A stretch of DNA of 12,098 nucleotides from Chitinophaga pinensis (GCA_943324055.2 CALPKD020000013.1:1-12098), one strand, 5' to 3'. Counted from the stretch's first letter, positions 1-7,773 are shown. Notes: generated from the sequence alone by a model not told the origin. Numbers and translations are program-made.

Positions 1-2
1 CA

Positions 3-1691
3 ACCAACGATTATAACCCAAGTGCCTACCTCAGCCTAAACAGCAGTGCCGGATCATTTAATACTTTTAAAAACAATGTGCAATTTGGATCGGGCTTACT
101 AAAAAACCATTTCACAATAGACGGTCGTGTAAGTAAAATTACAAGTGATGGGTACATAGATAGAGCAAAAAGTGATTTGAAATCCTTTTATGTAAGCACT
201 ACGTATTGGAGAGATAATTCGTCCCTTAGATTAAATGTATTTTCTGGAAAAGAAAAAACCTACCAAGCTTGGTATGGCGTGCCCGAGGAAATGTTAGCGA
301 CCAACCGAACCTACAATCCTGCAGGGATGGAAAAGTCAGATATTCCCTACGACAATCAAACCGATAACTACACACAAACGCATTACCAATTGTTTTATAA
401 TAAACAAGTGAGCGCTAATTTAAAATGGAATACTGCAGTGTTTTTAACCAAAGGAAGTGGTTATTATGAAGAATATAAAGCAGCTGTAAATATATCAGAT
501 TATGGATACCCTGCAAACCCTTTATATAACAGCATTCATCCTGATTTAATAAGAAGAAGATGGATAAATAATAGTTTTTATGGTCAAATTGCTTCCTTGA
601 ATTATGAAAAGGGAAAAAATACTTTAACAGCTGGCGGCGGTTGGAGCATTTATGAGGGCAAGCATTTTGGTGAGTTACCTTACCCTAATGTATTACCTAT
701 CACATCAAAAAATATATACTATACCAATAACGCAACAAAAAAGGATTATAATGTATATGCAAAGTGGCAGTATCAAATCAATAAAAAGTTGAATAGTTTT
801 ATTGATGTACAATACAGAGGAGTTACACATATTATGAATGGTTTTGATCATACACCCGATTTAATAATTAATAGATCCTTTAACTTTTTTAACCCAAAAG
901 CTGGGTTTACTTATAATGCTGGGCATACTATATATTATGCAAGTATCGCTTTAGCAAATAAGGAACCAAACAGAGATGATTTTGAAGCTGGCATTGCACA
1001 ACAACCTAAGTCAGAAAAATTAACTGACTTGGAAACTGGATTCAAATCAAAGTTTGAGGACATTGAATTTGGTGCCAATGTCTATTATATGAACTACAAG
1101 GATCAGTTGGTATTGACAGGTAAAATTAATGATGTAGGATCCTATACAAGAACCAATGTTCCAAAAAGTTACAGACTAGGGGTAGAACTGGAAGCATCCT
1201 GGAAAATAAACAAATACTTCACGTCAAACGGCAACATCACTTTTAGTAGCAATAAAATTGCTACATTTTCAGAGTACTTTGACGACTACGATGCTGGCGG
1301 ACAACAAGTAATCCTACACAAAAATACCGACATCACTTTATCTCCAAATATTACAGCGAACCATGTGTTAAATTATACGCCAAATGAAAAATGGTTATTT
1401 ACTTGGACAAGTAAATATGTTTCCAAACAATACCTTGACAATACGCAGAACGAAAGCAGAATATTAAAGGCTTACTTTTTAAATGACCTAAGCGCCAACT
1501 ACCAATTATTTAATAAAACAAAATGGAGTGCTGCTTTACAATTTTATGCGGCCAATGTATTAGATCAATTGTACGAACCAAATGGGTACACCTATAGTTA
1601 TGTAAGTGGCGGAACTACCAATACCTCAAATAATTATTTTCCAATGGCTGGGCGTAATTTTTGGCTCAGTTTGAAAATTGATATTAAGTAA
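3..1691 (+). CDS. TonB-dependent outer-membrane receptor, C-terminal beta-barrel part (5' truncated by window)
   Basis: The frame is open from base 3, before the first possible start (GTG at 78), so this is the 3' end of a longer gene. About 562 residues are visible. They alternate hydrophobic and polar residues and are rich in Tyr, Asn and Thr, as in transmembrane beta-strands. A stretch reading KEPNRDDFEAG (around 960-990) matches a conserved barrel segment of Bacteroidota TonB-dependent receptors, and the C-terminus NFWLSLKIDIK looks like a final barrel strand. Family knowledge: such proteins import siderophores, vitamins, glycans or peptides across the outer membrane using TonB energy. 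The plug domain, TonB box and any carboxypeptidase-like N-terminal domain lie upstream of the window, so the substrate cannot be inferred. No SusD-like partner follows; the gene ends at a strong hairpin, so it is the last gene of its transcript. Confidence 0.9.
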   Translation, partial: TNDYNPSAYLSLNSSAGSFNTFKNNVQFGSGLLKNHFTIDGRVSKITSDGYIDRAKSDLKSFYVSTTYWRDNSSLRLNVFSGKEKTYQAWYGVPEEMLATNRTYNPAGMEKSDIPYDNQTDNYTQTHYQLFYNKQVSANLKWNTAVFLTKGSGYYEEYKAAVNISDYGYPANPLYNSIHPDLIRRRWINNSFYGQIASLNYEKGKNTLTAGGGWSIYEGKHFGELPYPNVLPITSKNIYYTNNATKKDYNVYAKWQYQINKKLNSFIDVQYRGVTHIMNGFDHTPDLIINRSFNFFNPKAGFTYNAGHTIYYASIALANKEPNRDDFEAGIAQQPKSEKLTDLETGFKSKFEDIEFGANVYYMNYKDQLVLTGKINDVGSYTRTNVPKSYRLGVELEASWKINKYFTSNGNITFSSNKIATFSEYFDDYDAGGQQVILHKNTDITLSPNITANHVLNYTPNEKWLFTWTSKYVSKQYLDNTQNESRILKAYFLNDLSANYQLFNKTKWSAALQFYAANVLDQLYEPNGYTYSYVSGGTTNTSNNYFPMAGRNFWLSLKIDIK

Positions 1692-1695
1692 ACCC

Positions 1696-1740
1696 ATAAA
1701 AGAAGGTGAACTACGCATTAAGTAGTTCACCTTCTTTTAT
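1696..1740. terminator. Bidirectional hairpin between convergent genes
   Basis: Perfect 19-bp inverted repeat: left arm 1696-1714 (ataaaagaaggtgaactac), 7-base loop 1715-1721, right arm 1722-1740. The outer part of the stem gives an A-rich start and T-rich end on both strands, so it can end transcripts of the receptor (+) and of the hydrolase gene (-), which stop at 1691 and 1759. Confidence 0.9.
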
Positions 1741-1758
1741 TCAAGTAGGTAGTCGAAA

Positions 1759-2787
1759 CTATTGTTGATCTACACTTTTGATAAAGCCAATCAAACCAGT
1801 GAAGTATGTTTGTTGGTCATCATACATGGACATATGGGCGCCCTTGGGACAATTTAGATATTTACCATGTTGAACCATTTTTGAAAGTGCTTCCATTTCC
1901 TTAGTATCCATTGTGTCAAACTGACCACCTATTGCTAAAGTAGGTACTTTGATTTTATTCAAGTCGGCCTTGCGATCCCAGTTTTTCAAAACTGCATTCC
2001 CAACGATACCGAACTCCGAAGGGCCTTGCATTTTCAAATACAAAGGAAAATTTAATTTAGCAAAAGCACGTTTAACAGGATCAGGCCAATATGTAAGTGG
2101 CATTCTCAAGATATGCTCAGGATAAAAATATTCTTCAATCAATTTAAGATAAGCAGGACTGGTATACTCCCCCTTTGCTTCAAAAGATCTTATCTGTGCA
2201 AGTACGTCCTTAGGTAATTGAGGTGCTAATACATTTTCTGAATACTTTATATAATCAGGAATGGAAGGGACCATATTAGAGATAATCAACCCCTTTAAAT
2301 TTTGTTGATATTTTAAGGCGTATTCGATGCCTAAAACCCCACCCCATGAATGTCCCAATAAAAAGAAGTTGGTTGAATCCATGCCTAATGCGATTCTTAC
2401 GGTTTCCACCTCGTCCACAAAACGGTCAATGGTCCATAAACTAGAATCGTTCGGATTGTCCGAAAAAGCAGAACCTAATTGGTCGTAGTAATAATACTCG
2501 ATTCCTTCCTTTGGGAAATAGGAATCAAAACATTCAAAGTATTCATGTGTAGCACCTGGTCCACCATGTAATAACAATACCTTAATACGAGGATTGTTTC
2601 CAACACGTTTTGTCCAAACATTAAAAGTTCCTTTAGCTGTTTTAATAGGAATCAGCTTTACACCCCCCGAAAGCAAATCTGTCCTTCCAGTTGTGTCATA
2701 ATAACTAGCATTGGTTTTATTTGAATTGTTTTTGCAGGCAGTAAACCCAAAACAAACAATTGCAAGTAATAAAAAAGTCCATTTCAT
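1759..2787 (-). CDS. Proline iminopeptidase-family alpha/beta hydrolase, predicted lipoprotein
   Basis: 342 residues. The N-terminus has a short hydrophobic signal followed by a lipobox-like F-T-A-C with Cys18, so it is predicted to be exported and lipidated. The mature part is a peptidase S33 type alpha/beta hydrolase: oxyanion-hole motif HGGPG at 74-78, DQLGSAFS at 102-109 (family form DQRGxGxS), nucleophile elbow GHSWGG with Ser147, likely acid Asp291 in GGQFD, and catalytic His318 in GAHMS. A helical cap fills roughly 175-270. HGGPG with GHSWGG is typical of prolyl aminopeptidases, which remove N-terminal proline, though related members act on other peptides, amides or esters. A membrane-anchored form would act on periplasmic or external peptides. 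The upstream gene on the same strand ends 89 bp away, so co-transcription is possible but not shown. The substrate is inference. Confidence 0.87.
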   Translation of the reverse strand: MKWTFLLLAIVCFGFTACKNNSNKTNASYYDTTGRTDLLSGGVKLIPIKTAKGTFNVWTKRVGNNPRIKVLLLHGGPGATHEYFECFDSYFPKEGIEYYYYDQLGSAFSDNPNDSSLWTIDRFVDEVETVRIALGMDSTNFFLLGHSWGGVLGIEYALKYQQNLKGLIISNMVPSIPDYIKYSENVLAPQLPKDVLAQIRSFEAKGEYTSPAYLKLIEEYFYPEHILRMPLTYWPDPVKRAFAKLNFPLYLKMQGPSEFGIVGNAVLKNWDRKADLNKIKVPTLAIGGQFDTMDTKEMEALSKMVQHGKYLNCPKGAHMSMYDDQQTYFTGLIGFIKSVDQQ

Positions 2788-2876
2788 AGATTATAATTTT
2801 ATAACTAAATATATGATAAATATACTATTCATGTTAACTCAACTGGGCAGTATTAAAGAAACCTGTTAAAATATTA

Positions 2877-3341
2877 TTACATTTCGCCCGCCTCTTTGGC
2901 GGCCATTACTTTAAGATCGTATATAATCGAATCCAAGGAGTGCCGATTGTCTACAAAATTCAAGAACGCATCCATCCCGAGCCCCACTATGTTTAAGGTA
3001 CCGGTAACGCTATTCTTACCAATAACACTGCTAATGGTTTCATTTTTATTTCCAAATAAATAGGCATTCTTAGATTTTTTCAATAATGCAAAATTCAGAA
3101 AATGCTGCATGATCACATTGCCAGCCTGGTCAAATACCAATGCTACTTCCAATAAATAAATACTTAACATTTTTACTTTACTAAATACAATTTGCCTTAC
3201 TAGAGCAAATATAAAACCAATAGGCGCTGTAGTAATCAATAAAAGGGTGGCGATTAAGCATAATAAAAAACTTTTAAAAACACCAATCGGCAGATCATTT
3301 TCATCAATTGTAGATTTAAATCCTGATTTCCAATTTATCAT
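2877..3341 (-). CDS. Small membrane protein with phage-like DQxGN / ETISS motif, function unknown
   Basis: 154 residues. Residues 21-53 are strongly hydrophobic (one long or two short membrane segments), and 57-70 are again hydrophobic. Beyond lies DQAGN (71-75), then FGNKNETISSVIGKN (96-110), then a hydrophobic stretch with LNFVDNRHSLDSI (127-139). The order DQ-x-GN, then G-x-x-[DN]-E-T-I-S-S, then a His near an SI resembles, from memory, a family of short uncharacterised proteins in phages/prophages and in Bacteroidota (commonly DQ.GN ... GNPDETISS..GK ... HC..SI). Here the usual Cys after the His appears to be Ser. The start ATG follows an AT-rich leader without a Shine-Dalgarno sequence. 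It is divergent from the caspase gene, sharing a 183-bp intergenic region. No function can be assigned; it could be a domesticated phage gene. Confidence 0.7.
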   Translation of the reverse strand: MINWKSGFKSTIDENDLPIGVFKSFLLCLIATLLLITTAPIGFIFALVRQIVFSKVKMLSIYLLEVALVFDQAGNVIMQHFLNFALLKKSKNAYLFGNKNETISSVIGKNSVTGTLNIVGLGMDAFLNFVDNRHSLDSIIYDLKVMAAKEAGEM

Positions 3342-3382
3342 AAAAAATATATTTAGAATTTATACTAACTCGACTATGGCAT

Positions 3383-3390
3383 CAAAATTA
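3383..3390 (-). promoter_or_regulatory. Candidate -7 box for the small membrane protein gene
   Basis: On the minus strand this reads TAATTTTG, a match to the Bacteroidota -7 consensus TAnnTTTG. It would place the transcription start about 35 bases before the ATG at 3341. No clear TTG -33 element is seen at the right spacing, so this is weak. Confidence 0.3.
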
Positions 3391-3524
3391 ACACCTGTAG
3401 GAGGTAGCGAAGAATGAGTTAGAAGCCTTTCTAGCAAAGCGTTTACATCTCCTTGTTAAATATATAAATAATAAATTTATACGCAATTTTATTTAATACA
3501 TTCAACTAATAAAACTTAAAAAAC

Positions 3525-4319
3525 ATGAACAACAAAGCATTATTAGTAGGTATCAATAAATACCCAGACCCGCGCAATGAATTAAGAGGATGTATCAATG
3601 ATATACTAGACATGGAAACCTTTATATCAGAGCAGCATACCATTTATAATAAATCTTCTATTAAAAAATTAACCGATAAACAGGCAACGAAAAAATCGAT
3701 TGTAGAAAATTTGAAATGGTTAATTGAAGGCACACAAGCTGGAGACCAGATTTTATTCCATTATAGCGGGCATGGCGCTCAAGCCCCTACCCATCATCCA
3801 AGAGAGGAAGCAGACGGAAATGATGAAATTATTTGTCCTTACGATTTTGATTGGAGTAATGAAACCACATTAAGGGATAAAGAATTTGCACAACTATTTT
3901 CAACCATTCCTAAGGGCGTACATTTTGTATGGGTTTCCGATTCTTGTCATGCTGAAGACTTATCTAGAGATATGATTAACGATACCAACGATACATCCAA
4001 TACTGTCTATCGATACTTTACTGGCGATAAAAAGGCAATGAACCAGACCACTAACTTATCACTCCCTACTATTACTACCCCACTTAACGGGATTTTATTA
4101 AGCGCTTGCGAGTCGGCACAATTAAGTGCTGATGCCTATATAGACAATCGGTTTAATGGTGCTTTTACACATTACCTATTAAAAAATCTAACGAAAGGAG
4201 GATTGCACCAACCCCTACAACAAACAATGCAATTAGTAAATTCAGATTTATCAATGAATGGCTTTGACCAACGACCCCAATTTGAAGGCAACTTAACTCC
4301 ATCTAGCTTTTTTAAATAA
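3525..4319 (+). CDS. Caspase-like (C14 / type I metacaspase-like) cysteine protease
   Basis: 264 residues, no signal peptide, so probably cytoplasmic. The N-terminus KALLVGINKYP (4-14) is the first strand of the caspase p20 fold; the RGCINDILDM segment (21-30) is also typical. The catalytic dyad is intact: His83 in HYSGHGAQ and Cys141 in SDSCHAEDL. The EADGNDEIICPYD segment (95-107) matches the metacaspase pattern preceding the catalytic Cys. Residues 188-222 (GILLSACESAQLSADA...GAFTHYLL) form the p10-like end. Family knowledge: metacaspases/orthocaspases cleave after Arg or Lys, and some prokaryotic members act in defence or regulated cell death. The 148-187 linker between the two halves is polar and holds Arg163 and Lys169-Lys170, possible self-cleavage sites (inference). 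The protein is compact, with no fused sensor domain, so any trigger must come from a partner. The next gene starts 5 bp downstream. Confidence 0.9.
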   Translation: MNNKALLVGINKYPDPRNELRGCINDILDMETFISEQHTIYNKSSIKKLTDKQATKKSIVENLKWLIEGTQAGDQILFHYSGHGAQAPTHHPREEADGNDEIICPYDFDWSNETTLRDKEFAQLFSTIPKGVHFVWVSDSCHAEDLSRDMINDTNDTSNTVYRYFTGDKKAMNQTTNLSLPTITTPLNGILLSACESAQLSADAYIDNRFNGAFTHYLLKNLTKGGLHQPLQQTMQLVNSDLSMNGFDQRPQFEGNLTPSSFFK

Positions 4320-4324
4320 ACATT

Positions 4325-4906
4325 ATGAATAGATTATTAAAAACATTTTTCACGCTCTTGCTTTCAATCTTTTTACTAAACACACAAGCTCAGGAAATTT
4401 CGGTACCTAAAGGCATCATTAATCGTTTAGTAGAAATTAAATATAGCACGGAACTATACTTAACCATTTATTCAAAAAACAACAATACCAAAGACAGTGC
4501 ACTTGCCATCTATAATTTAATTAGATGGCAGGTAGATGGTTTTGTGATGCAAGTTTCGGCAGATATGATTGCAGCGAATAGCCCAAGAAAGTTAATGCTA
4601 CTTAATAAATGGTGCTTAGCAAATACTGGCTTACTTAATCCTGCTAATAATCCGAAAAACGCCGTTCAGTTTTATGCTGCTCAGTTTGCCCAAATTGACA
4701 AATCATTTCAATCATTCATTTTCCCTAATAATATCAATACGAGAACCTTAAACCTGACTACTAACGTATTTTACTTGATCAAAGATTCTTGGGCGGTTGT
4801 TAAGGGTTTGCAAGATATGAAATCACAAAAGACCATGGCGTTAGTGGAACTCTTGAATCAAACCCGACTTATCAGTCCATTGGAAATCCTAAAACAAACA
4901 AAATAA
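4325..4906 (+). CDS. Secreted helical protein of unknown function, coupled to the caspase gene
   Basis: 193 residues; not recognised. Residues 1-22 form a clear Sec signal peptide (basic MNRLLK, a hydrophobic core, then TQAQ), with probable signal peptidase I cleavage near Ala22. There is no lipobox Cys. The mature part has the composition of a mostly alpha-helical bundle, with amphipathic stretches around 28-50, 60-84, 115-133 and 140-185, and a single Cys (around 98). No metal-binding or catalytic motif stands out. The start lies 5 bp after the caspase stop, so the two are almost certainly translated from one mRNA, yet one product is cytoplasmic and the other periplasmic or outer-membrane associated. 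It may be a partner, substrate or regulator of the caspase (inference), or simply co-expressed. Confidence 0.75.
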   Translation: MNRLLKTFFTLLLSIFLLNTQAQEISVPKGIINRLVEIKYSTELYLTIYSKNNNTKDSALAIYNLIRWQVDGFVMQVSADMIAANSPRKLMLLNKWCLANTGLLNPANNPKNAVQFYAAQFAQIDKSFQSFIFPNNINTRTLNLTTNVFYLIKDSWAVVKGLQDMKSQKTMALVELLNQTRLISPLEILKQTK

Positions 4907-5004
4907 GGGCGGATTTGATACTAAGTAATAGCGGGGGATTATTTGTTGTAGAAAATTAATTAACTTGAAAGTAGTAATTCATTATTCGCCTTAACTCCCC
5001 TACT

Positions 5005-6600
5005 ATGAAATCTGTTAAAAGCTCAAACAAAACTACCTTACTGCAATTGTTTGGCAGTAAACAATATATACTATTGATTGCTTTATTTATAGCTACTTTG
5101 AACGCTTTTAGTAATTCGAGTAATATTGCTACAACCAAGGGAAAAACGCAGATTGATTTTGTTTTGACAGTGGAGGACCCTAGCTCCCATAGTGTGCAAG
5201 TAACTTTAAACTATGGAGGGGCGAATACGGCTCATACCACTTTTAAAATGCCAGTTTGGACACCTGGGTATTATCAAATCATGAATTACGCGGACCAAGT
5301 AAGCGAATTTAAAGTAATTGACAAGGCCGGCAATGACATTAAATGGGAAAAGACTGCATCCAACACATGGGAAGTAAATAACCAAAAGGCGAAGTCATTT
5401 ACAATCACCTACAAAGTAAAAGACAAACGTGCTTTTGTAGCTTCTAATATTGTGGAAGAAGAAAGAACTTATTTATCACCAGCAGGTATTTTCATTTTCC
5501 CGGTGGGCGAACTTACGCAAGCGAGCACGTTAACTATTAAGCCTTATAAAACATGGTCCACTATTGCTACTGGACTTGAACCAATTAAAGGTGCAAGCAA
5601 TAAATATAGTGCGAGCAATTTTGACATACTCTATGATAGTCCAATTTTAATGGGTAGCAAATTGGAAACCTTGCCTGTATTTTACGTAAAGGGAATTCCT
5701 CATTATTTTGTGGGTTACAATATGGGCGATTTTGACAAGGTTCAATTCATCAAGGATCTTTCTCAGATTGTTGAATCGGCAGCAAATATTATCGGGGCAA
5801 TCCCTTACACTCATTATACATTTTTAGCAATAGGGCCAGGCGGAGGCGGGATTGAACACTTAAACTCTGCCTCCATCTCCTTTAGTGGTAAAGGATTAGC
5901 TACCCAAGCGGGGAGAATAAAAATGTATAGCTTTTTAGCACATGAATATTTTCATCACTACAATGTAAAACGCATTAGACCTATTGAACTTGGACCATTT
6001 GATTATGATAAAGGAAGCCCGACAAAAATGCTTTGGGTGTCGGAGGGACTCAGTGTGTATTATGAATATTTAGTGTTGAGAAAAGCAGGAATAATGTCGG
6101 AAGATGAATTGCTAAAAGCCATTGGCAATGATATTGCTAAGTTTGAAAATAAACCAGGCAAACTGTATCAATCCCTTACTGAAGCAAGCTATAATACTTG
6201 GAGTGATGGGCCTTTTGGAAGGACCGGAGACGAAGTCAATAAAACCATCTCCTACTACGAAAAGGGTCCTGTGGTTGGCGCCATATTAGATTTTGCGATT
6301 AGAGATGCATCCAACAATAAAAAGTCATTAAATGATGTAATGCGTAGCTTGTATTACGAATACTATTTAAATAAGAAAAGAGGATTCACTGAATCTGAGT
6401 TTCAGGCAACCTGCGAAAAAATGGCAGGCGCCCCATTAAATGAAGTTTTTGAGTATGCTGCAACAGTAAAACCCTTAAACTACCCTAAGTATTTTAGTTT
6501 AGCAGGCTTACGTGTGGACTCAACTTATACAGTTCAACAGCAGTCTGAAATAAACGCAAAAGCATTAAACATCAGGAGTGCATGGTTTAAACAGGATTAA
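5005..6600 (+). CDS. Exported M61-family (glycyl aminopeptidase-like) metallopeptidase lacking a C-terminal PDZ domain
   Basis: 531 residues. A polar start of about 19 residues precedes a hydrophobic segment (20-36), read as a signal peptide or anchor. The N-terminal beta domain carries WTPGYYQIMNYA (85-96), a form of the M61 WTPGSY motif. The catalytic domain has GGGIEHLNS (280-288), the zinc motif HEYFHHYNVKRIRP with His313, Glu314 and His317, and the third ligand Glu347 in WVSEG. SYYEKGPVVGAILD (416-429) is the usual M61 segment after the zinc site. Family members normally end with a PDZ domain after a segment like the one seen here at 489-504 (PLNYPKYFSLAGLRVD); this protein ends about 27 residues later, so PDZ is absent. 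Catalytic residues are intact. ATG 5005 is the only ATG before residue 82; a later TTG start would shorten the polar lead. It stands alone on its strand, 98 bp after the caspase pair. Confidence 0.88.
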   Translation: MKSVKSSNKTTLLQLFGSKQYILLIALFIATLNAFSNSSNIATTKGKTQIDFVLTVEDPSSHSVQVTLNYGGANTAHTTFKMPVWTPGYYQIMNYADQVSEFKVIDKAGNDIKWEKTASNTWEVNNQKAKSFTITYKVKDKRAFVASNIVEEERTYLSPAGIFIFPVGELTQASTLTIKPYKTWSTIATGLEPIKGASNKYSASNFDILYDSPILMGSKLETLPVFYVKGIPHYFVGYNMGDFDKVQFIKDLSQIVESAANIIGAIPYTHYTFLAIGPGGGGIEHLNSASISFSGKGLATQAGRIKMYSFLAHEYFHHYNVKRIRPIELGPFDYDKGSPTKMLWVSEGLSVYYEYLVLRKAGIMSEDELLKAIGNDIAKFENKPGKLYQSLTEASYNTWSDGPFGRTGDEVNKTISYYEKGPVVGAILDFAIRDASNNKKSLNDVMRSLYYEYYLNKKRGFTESEFQATCEKMAGAPLNEVFEYAATVKPLNYPKYFSLAGLRVDSTYTVQQQSEINAKALNIRSAWFKQD

Positions 6601-6626
6601 GAAAAACTATCCAGGGAATTTTTCTT
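6599..6626. terminator. Weak AT-only hairpin between convergent stops
   Basis: AAGAAAAA (6599-6606) and TTTTTCTT (6619-6626) form an 8-bp inverted repeat around a 12-base loop, overlapping the end of both the M61 and the rhodanese reading frames. It has only one G-C pair and may be too weak to terminate well, but no other hairpin is visible between these genes. Confidence 0.25.
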
Positions 6627-6915
6627 GCCAAGCCAACATACCACCTGTTACATTAATCACATTTTTGAAGCCATAAGGTTCAAGCATTAAACAAGCTTGA
6701 CCACTTCTGTTACCGCTTCTGCAGTAAACATACACTACTTCGTCTTTAAGGTGTTCGATTTCATCTAATTGCAACGCTTGCACAAGCCCTAATGGAACCA
6801 ATTGACCCCCAATATTAAAAGCAGCATGTTCGTGTGGTTCACGTACATCTAATAAATTTAATTTTTCACCAGCATCTAATTTTTCCTTAAGTGCTTCTAC
6901 TGTGATTGTTTGCAT
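6607..6915 (-). CDS. Single-domain rhodanese-like protein
   Basis: 102 residues forming one rhodanese domain with no signal peptide, so cytoplasmic. LLDVREPHEH (21-30) is the conserved first half motif (GlpE/PspE-like), and CRSGNRS (65-71) is the active-site loop with Cys65, the residue that carries a persulfide. GYKNVxNVxGGMxAW at the end appears as GFKNVINVTGGMLAW (82-96), also canonical. The six-residue active loop fits a sulfurtransferase rather than a Cdc25-type phosphatase. It starts 22 bp after the PASTA gene stop and is probably the last gene of the ddl operon. Sulfur donor and acceptor are unknown. It ends with TAG, 6 bp from the convergent M61 stop. Confidence 0.9.
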   Translation of the reverse strand: MQTITVEALKEKLDAGEKLNLLDVREPHEHAAFNIGGQLVPLGLVQALQLDEIEHLKDEVVYVYCRSGNRSGQACLMLEPYGFKNVINVTGGMLAWQEKFPG

Positions 6916-6937
6916 AAAAAATATTGAAGTGTATAAA

Positions 6938-7759
6938 TTATCTTATTGAATCTTTGTTAATTACCGGTGCAGTTTTATCAATGATTAAGTTGATGGTTGC
7001 GCCTTGTCCTGTCGTGTTTTTCAAAGGCATTCCTAATGAATCCAAATCAGCTGCATATGGACTTGGACTTTGTCCAATTACAAAAGCAGTTGCTGTATCC
7101 TGAATGGCTGAATTTGAACTTATCATTCCTAATAGTAATCCCATACTGGCTAATTTAGCTTTGGCCATATCTACTGTCAACCCCACTAAATCAGGCACTT
7201 CAAACACCGCCGACGCACCTCCATCTCCTACTAAAAAATTAATAACAGTTCCGGATGAAATTTTTGATCCTGGTGCTACTGGCACGCCATTCACCAATTG
7301 GTCAATAATTACATTTTTGTTTCGATCGGGTACCATACTGATTGTTCCCATCCTTAATCCCAATACTTTTAAATAAGTCTCTGCACTTTTTAATGAAAAC
7401 CCAACTAGGTTAGGCATATCCACTTGAGGCGCTACAATTCGGTTGATGGTTAAATAAACTGATCTTCCTTTTTTAACAATTTCGTCAGCCTCTGGCGTTT
7501 GTCTCAACACTCCATTACGCGCTAAAGTATCTACGTAAATTGAATCTTGCAATACCACGTCAAAGCCGAGTGCAGATAAGTTTTTTTGTGCAGCAACCAC
7601 ATCTAGGCCAACGACGCTTGGCACTTTTTCGGTTTTCCCATTGCCTGTAATCCAGCCAAGAGAAAAGAAAAATAAGACTATTAAAATTAACACGGCCCCA
7701 ATCCCTACTAGGATATTAAACCAAAGTGGTTTTTTTAATAATTTATCGATTGCTTCCAC
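6938..7759 (-). CDS. Membrane-anchored protein with three PASTA domains
   Basis: 273 residues. A short cytoplasmic N-terminus is followed by one membrane segment (about 12-38), then an extracytoplasmic part with three PASTA repeats: about 44-107 (starts VPSVVGLDVVAA), 113-178 (VDMPNLVGFSLKSAE) and 187-261 (FEVPDLVGLTVDMAK). Each begins with the typical VP-x-[LV]-VG and has the A-x-x-x-L-x-x-x-G-[LF] helix. PASTA domains in other phyla bind peptidoglycan fragments or sit on PknB-type kinases and class B PBPs. Here no kinase or transpeptidase domain is attached. It starts 14 bp after the ddl stop. From memory, a PASTA gene next to ddl recurs in Bacteroidota, often followed by rluD, which here is replaced by a rhodanese gene. 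A role at the cell wall is inferred from domains and neighbour. Confidence 0.9.
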   Translation of the reverse strand: MEAIDKLLKKPLWFNILVGIGAVLILIVLFFFSLGWITGNGKTEKVPSVVGLDVVAAQKNLSALGFDVVLQDSIYVDTLARNGVLRQTPEADEIVKKGRSVYLTINRIVAPQVDMPNLVGFSLKSAETYLKVLGLRMGTISMVPDRNKNVIIDQLVNGVPVAPGSKISSGTVINFLVGDGGASAVFEVPDLVGLTVDMAKAKLASMGLLLGMISSNSAIQDTATAFVIGQSPSPYAADLDSLGMPLKNTTGQGATINLIIDKTAPVINKDSIR

Positions 7760-7773
7760 GTTGGGTATTTTAA

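Noticed and set aside
3365..3422. CTAACTC / GAGTTAG inverted repeat around the short frame in the divergent region
   Set aside because: Only 7 bp with a 44-base loop; expected by chance and no target duplication or terminal-repeat features of a mobile element.
4956..5138. 60-residue minus-strand frame opposite the M61 gene start
   Set aside because: It is antisense to the M61 signal peptide region, starts inside that gene and has no recognisable features or promoter; a shadow.
7104..7376. Plus-strand frame of 90 codons within the PASTA gene
   Set aside because: Opposite strand of a clear three-PASTA coding sequence; low-complexity Pro/Thr/Asn composition is the mirror of the repeats.
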